Part shown: in pieces, positions 7,408 through 10,802 of the stretch
How positions within the stretch are numbered: the stretch's first letter is position 1
Layout: every line of letters starts with the position of its first letter
Source of the DNA: Butyrivibrio sp.
GTDB taxonomy: Bacteria > Bacillota > Clostridia > Lachnospirales > Lachnospiraceae
DNA: 10,802 nucleotides
Direction of reading: 5' to 3'
Assembly (NCBI GenBank): GCA_024688095.1
Contig: JAILEJ010000277.1
Coordinates: forward strand, 1 to 10,802
Program-made: the position numbers and the translations under genes
Notes under the pieces: model-generated
What the model was told of the DNA's origin: nothing
Seen by the model: the letters and a program-made list of their open reading frames with translations, nothing else
Database searches by the model: none

Positions 7408-8277
7408 ATGAAGATTTCAGAAGTTTTGGATAAGGTTGCTGCATATCATCCTGATCTTGGCCCTGATTATGATGGCTGTGATGGAATAAAATGTGGTGAT
7501 CCAAACGTAGAATGTACGGGAATAGTGTCTTCTCTTGTACCGACAATTGATGTTATTCAGAGAACAATAGAGCTTGGATATAATTTATTATATGTTCATG
7601 AACCTACATATTATCTGACTCCGGATTTTCCTGAGTGGAGAGCAGATTTTGACTGCAGTGTTTATGAAGAAAAGAAAAAGCTTCTTGAGGATAATGGAAT
7701 TGTTGTATACAGAGATCATGACCACATGCATGCTCATGTGCCTGACAGTATTTTTACCGGAGTACTTAAATATATGGGATGGGAAAAATATGTGACAGGA
7801 GAAAAGGACAAGATTCCAATGGGATATCTTATTGAATTTCCAGAGCCCAGAAGAGTAAGTGATATCAATCAGGAATTTATTGACAGGATTGGCATGAATG
7901 GAACAAGGTTTATTGGAAAGCCGGATTCACTTATAAAAAAGATAGCTCTGGTTGGACATATCTTCCCTGGTGCATTTATTCCAGAAACTATGAAGGATGG
8001 ATATTATACAGATTATTCCACAGAAATAATAAGGGTACTTGAGAGCGAAAAAATAGATGCTATACTTCCAGGAGAAATTATTGAGTGGAATCTTTTGTCT
8101 TATATAAGAGATGCTAATTCATTTGGAAGAGAGATGGCAGTTTTTAATATAGGACATTTTAACTGGGAAGCACTTGGTTCAAAATATGCAGTTGACTGGC
8201 TTTTAGAGATAACTGAAAATCAGTTACCGGTAAAATATGTTCCTATGATTGATATGTGGAATTACCAGCTTAGATAA
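7408..8277 (+). CDS. Divergent NIF3-family (DUF34) metalloprotein
   Basis: A 289-residue cytoplasmic protein resembling the NIF3/DUF34 family of dinuclear-metal hexamers, whose biochemical role is generally unsettled. Motifs appear in family order: a WD-free N-terminus ending in GDPNVECTGIVSSLVPTIDV (family-like G-D pattern), H64-E-P where the family usually has HHP, a striking His-rich D103-H-D-H-M-H-A-H-V-P-D113 at the place of the usual HTxLD, G222-E-I-I-E-W and finally G249-H-F-N-W-E254 at the place of the usual GHxxxE. Most candidate metal ligands are therefore present, but with replacements. GGAGG at 7396-7400 precedes the ATG. The gap to the permease is 19 bases and to the first esterase 21, so it is clearly in the operon. 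It may be a metal-dependent hydrolase acting on the imported compound, or a general NIF3 protein. The family call is fairly safe, the function is not. Confidence 0.75.
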   Translation: MKISEVLDKVAAYHPDLGPDYDGCDGIKCGDPNVECTGIVSSLVPTIDVIQRTIELGYNLLYVHEPTYYLTPDFPEWRADFDCSVYEEKKKLLEDNGIVVYRDHDHMHAHVPDSIFTGVLKYMGWEKYVTGEKDKIPMGYLIEFPEPRRVSDINQEFIDRIGMNGTRFIGKPDSLIKKIALVGHIFPGAFIPETMKDGYYTDYSTEIIRVLESEKIDAILPGEIIEWNLLSYIRDANSFGREMAVFNIGHFNWEALGSKYAVDWLLEITENQLPVKYVPMIDMWNYQLR

Positions 8278-8298
8278 AGATTTTGTCGGAGGGCAAAC

Positions 8299-9408
8299 AT
8301 GAATACTGCGCTATATTTTAATGAACTTATACCTTACGATAACAAACCTCAGCCTGTTTATAAAAAAGGGGAAAACTGGTATTTGAGGTTTAGAGAAGAC
8401 AAAGCATCTAGCATTGTAATGCGCTTTGCTGAAGAAGAATATTCTTTTTATAAAAATGAAAATGGTGAATGGGAATTAAAGCTTCCGTTTGATACTGCAA
8501 TAAACTATGTTCAGATAATTATTGATGGGGTAGAAGTTCTAATGAGTTTATTGCCTGTAACCTATGGCTATAGCAGAGCCTGTAATTACGTAGAGCTTCC
8601 TACTGATGGAGATTATTTTTCCTTAAGAAACGTCCCCCATGGAAGAGTTTCAAGAGAGTATTTTTATTCAAGCATAACCAATGAATGGGAGTCATGCATT
8701 GTATATACACCGTATGGATATGATGAAGACCCGGACAGAATCTATCCTGTATTGTATTTACAACATGGTCATGGCGAAAATGAAACTTCCTGGACTTATT
8801 CCGGAAAAGTTAATCTTATCATGGATAATCTAATTTCAGAGAAAAAAGCTGAACCATTTGTAATAGTTATGAACAATGGAATGGTACAAAAGAAAATTGT
8901 TGATGAAAAAGGAAATGAAAGGCATATAGTGGATCATCTTTTGCTTGAACCTATGTTAATTAAAGATGTTATTCCCTTTATTGAAACAAGATACAGAGCA
9001 GGCAGAAGTAAAGAAAAAAGGGGAATGGCAGGACTTTCAATGGGATCAATTCAGACCTGCATGACCGTATGTGATCATATGGATATGTTTTCGGAAGCAG
9101 GAATATTCAGCGGATTTTTGCGTGACTGGATAAGCTCAGGCGAACTTGATATGTCAGGTCATGAAGAAAGTTCCAACGTGCATCTTAAGGTAATGGATGA
9201 TGCTGATAAATTTAATAGTTCTTTTTCTACTTTTTTTAGAGCTATTGGCGATAAGGATCCCTTTATGGAACAGTTTATTGGTGATAATATGATTTGTGAA
9301 GAAAAAGGTATATCCTGCGTGAGTAAAGTATATAAGGGAACTCACGACTGGAATGTGTGGAGAGAATGCTTTAAAGATTTTGCGCAGATGATTTTTAAAA
9401 GGAGATAA
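8299..9408 (+). CDS. Cytoplasmic esterase with N-terminal E-set domain (CE1/enterochelin-esterase-like)
   Basis: A 369-residue alpha/beta hydrolase with an extra N-terminal beta-rich region. Residues about 14-100 (YKKGENWYLRF, DKASSIVMRF, NGEWELKLPF, INYVQIIIDG) look like the E-set/CBM48-type module found in Fes-like and many CE1 esterases. The catalytic part from about 105 has the oxyanion-region motif LQHGHGEN (H156-G157), nucleophile S247 in GLSMG, a likely acid D320 in GDKDPF, and H349 in GTHDWNVW. No signal peptide or membrane segment is seen, so it should act inside the cell. CE1-family enzymes remove acetyl or hydroxycinnamoyl groups from xylan and related sugars. Siderophore esterases share the fold, but the transporter context favours a sugar ester. 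A strong GGAGGG at 8287-8292 precedes the ATG. The HDWxxW motif is shared with the next gene, so the two are probably paralogues. Confidence 0.85.
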   Translation: MNTALYFNELIPYDNKPQPVYKKGENWYLRFREDKASSIVMRFAEEEYSFYKNENGEWELKLPFDTAINYVQIIIDGVEVLMSLLPVTYGYSRACNYVELPTDGDYFSLRNVPHGRVSREYFYSSITNEWESCIVYTPYGYDEDPDRIYPVLYLQHGHGENETSWTYSGKVNLIMDNLISEKKAEPFVIVMNNGMVQKKIVDEKGNERHIVDHLLLEPMLIKDVIPFIETRYRAGRSKEKRGMAGLSMGSIQTCMTVCDHMDMFSEAGIFSGFLRDWISSGELDMSGHEESSNVHLKVMDDADKFNSSFSTFFRAIGDKDPFMEQFIGDNMICEEKGISCVSKVYKGTHDWNVWRECFKDFAQMIFKRR

Positions 9409-9414
9409 AAAAAG

Positions 9415-10227
9415 ATGGCAACAGGAAGACTAAGATTTTATTCAATGGCACGTGCTGGACAGGTAGATATTTCATATGTTATACCAAACGATGTTCCTGA
9501 AATTATGGTGGGAGATAATAAGAATTATAAAAGAGGGATGAAAACATTATATCTATTGCATGGATTTTCTGGAAATGATTGTGACTGGGAATACAATGGT
9601 ATCGCAGAAGATATTGCAATTGCCTTCAATATGGCAGTTATTATGATATCCACGGGCAACAATTTTTATCTGGACAGAAAAGCAACAGGTTGTCAGTATG
9701 GAACCTATGCAGGAGAAGAGGTTGTTAATTATACAAGAAAGCTTTTTAACCTTTCTGATAAAAAGGAAGATACTATTATAGCCGGATTATCTATGGGCGG
9801 ATTTGGTGCTATGCATACAGCACTTGCCTATCCTGATACTTTTGGAGGCGCAGTATCGCTTTCTTCAGCTTTAATTATTCATGAGCTTTCAAATATGAAA
9901 GAAGGCCAGTCTAATGAAATGGCCAATTATGATTATTACAGGGAAGTTTTTGGAGATCTTTCAAAGGTAGAAGAATCTGATGCAAATCCTGAAGTTCTCT
10001 ATACAAAGCTCAAAAATGAAGGAAGAGATATTCCTCCTATATATATGGCAGTAGGTACCGAGGACTTTTTGTATCAGAATAATGTAGATATGAAGGAATT
10101 TTTTGAAAAGAATAACGCTGATTTTAAATATGAAGAAGGCCCTGGTATTCATGATTGGAAATTCTGGAATCAATATATCATGAGAGGTATCGAATGGATA
10201 CTTGATAAAATTGAAAAAAGGAGCTGA
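9415..10227 (+). CDS. Cytoplasmic esterase, FrmB/tributyrin-esterase-like
   Basis: A 270-residue alpha/beta hydrolase of the esterase D / S-formylglutathione-hydrolase-like group, without signal peptide and without the N-terminal module of its upstream neighbour. The triad is visible: S126 in GLSMGGFG, D217 in GTEDFLY, H246 in GIHDWKFWN. The oxyanion-region LLHGFSGN has H49-G50. Its N-terminus, FYSMARAGQVDISYVIP, is the typical first strand pattern of this group. The start ATG at 9415 lies only six bases after the previous stop, and its AAGGAG site (9399-9404) sits inside the end of the previous gene, so the two are probably translated together. It likely cleaves small acyl esters of an imported sugar. 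True formylglutathione hydrolase activity is unlikely given the surrounding transporter and sensor genes, though substrate cannot be read from sequence. Confidence 0.88.
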   Translation: MATGRLRFYSMARAGQVDISYVIPNDVPEIMVGDNKNYKRGMKTLYLLHGFSGNDCDWEYNGIAEDIAIAFNMAVIMISTGNNFYLDRKATGCQYGTYAGEEVVNYTRKLFNLSDKKEDTIIAGLSMGGFGAMHTALAYPDTFGGAVSLSSALIIHELSNMKEGQSNEMANYDYYREVFGDLSKVEESDANPEVLYTKLKNEGRDIPPIYMAVGTEDFLYQNNVDMKEFFEKNNADFKYEEGPGIHDWKFWNQYIMRGIEWILDKIEKRS

Positions 10228-10229
10228 GT

Positions 10230-10802
10230 ATGTCTTTTTCTGAAATACATTTTCTCTCAGATTCAATTAAACAAAACGTTTCTGTTGCTGTATTTATGCC
10301 TGAAAAAGGACCATTTGGATCTGATGCAAAGCCGCCTTACAAGGCAGTTTACTTTCTGCCTGGATATAGTGGAGATTATACCAGTATATATACAATGCTC
10401 AGTATAAGAAAACAGGCAGAATTAAAAGGAATTGCTGTAGTAATGCCAAACGGGCAGAATTCTTTTTATATTGATCATCCTGAGAGAAATGCCAATTATA
10501 GTGAATTTATTGGCAAGGAGCTTATAGAAAGAACCAGAGATATGTTTAGATTATCTGAAAAAAGAGAAGATACATATATCGCAGGCATTTCTATGGGTGG
10601 ATATGGTGCTTTATTAAATGGGATGAGATACAAAGATGTATTTTCAAAAATTGCTGCGCTTTCTCCTGCAGCAGACCCGGAGATATTAATGGAATCTCCT
10701 GAAAAAGGCGGATTTGGTAGTGAAGAATTTTCCTATATTTTTGGTTCCAGTGAAGAATATAAAAATAGTCCATGGAATCTGAAAAAAATATATGGAGATG
10801 CT
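10230..10802 (+). CDS. Third esterase, FrmB-like, 3' end beyond window
   Basis: The first 191 codons of another alpha/beta hydrolase, open to the last base of the window. Its ATG at 10230 lies two bases after the previous stop, and its AAAAAGGAG site (around 10215-10223) overlaps the end of the upstream gene. It shows the nucleophile motif GISMGGYGA with S121, and the same spacing of N-terminal strands as the preceding esterase (FSEIHFLSDSIKQNVSVAVFMP). No signal peptide is present. An odd point is the oxyanion-region motif: the usual LHG is LPG here (P44-G45), so a His common in the family is replaced. The acid and His of the triad lie outside the window. It is the third esterase in a row and probably part of the same transcript. 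A distinct acyl group or position specificity from its neighbours is plausible but unproven. Confidence 0.85.
   Translation, partial: MSFSEIHFLSDSIKQNVSVAVFMPEKGPFGSDAKPPYKAVYFLPGYSGDYTSIYTMLSIRKQAELKGIAVVMPNGQNSFYIDHPERNANYSEFIGKELIERTRDMFRLSEKREDTYIAGISMGGYGALLNGMRYKDVFSKIAALSPAADPEILMESPEKGGFGSEEFSYIFGSSEEYKNSPWNLKKIYGDA

Noticed and set aside
9393..9404. Further TTTTTAAAAG-type string near the end of the first esterase gene
   Set aside because: It is coding sequence plus the next gene's ribosome site, with no 21-bp-spaced repeats or -10 box in register.
8299..10802. Siderophore (enterobactin-type) hydrolysis as the role of the esterases
   Set aside because: The fold is shared, but the LplABC-type transporter and YesM/YesN-type sensor point to carbohydrate, and no siderophore uptake gene is present in the window.

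Overview
The window looks like chromosomal DNA from a low-GC Gram-positive anaerobe, most likely a Lachnospiraceae member (Butyrivibrio, Pseudobutyrivibrio or Roseburia type). This is inferred from the AT-rich composition, AGA-dominated arginine codons, strong AGGAGG-type ribosome binding sites, a YesM/YesN-type two-component pair and an LplA/LplB/LplC-type sugar transporter. All genes lie on the + strand, and no RNA gene, IS element or CRISPR array is visible.

Layout: (1) 1-314 is non-coding. It holds a perfect 19-bp palindrome, a second hairpin, a 10-bp direct repeat and a good sigma-A promoter at 231-259. (2) 315-3667 is a sensor histidine kinase (YesM type) overlapping by 13 bp an AraC-type response regulator (YesN type). 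(3) 3784-5328 is a solute-binding lipoprotein with its own promoter, closed by a strong intrinsic terminator at 5384-5415. (4) A second promoter at about 5462-5529 precedes a tight run: two ABC permeases (5556-6494, 6507-7388), a divergent NIF3-family metalloprotein (7408-8277) and three consecutive alpha/beta-hydrolase esterases (8299-9408, 9415-10227, and 10230 running off the window edge).

Working model (inference): the kinase senses an extracellular glycan-derived signal and phosphorylates the regulator. The regulator then activates the binding-protein promoter and the permease promoter. The transporter imports an oligosaccharide, using an ATPase encoded elsewhere. The esterases carry no signal peptides, so they would remove acyl groups (acetyl, feruloyl or similar) inside the cell. 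The NIF3-like protein is an unexplained member of the operon.

The most distinctive signal is regulatory. Both transporter promoters carry a pair of related 11-bp direct repeats exactly 21 bp apart, followed by an identical TTTTTAAAAGA block, at almost the same distance from the -10 box and with no recognisable -35. This is the geometry expected of an AraC-type activator site. The kinase/regulator promoter has a normal -35 and lacks a convincing copy.
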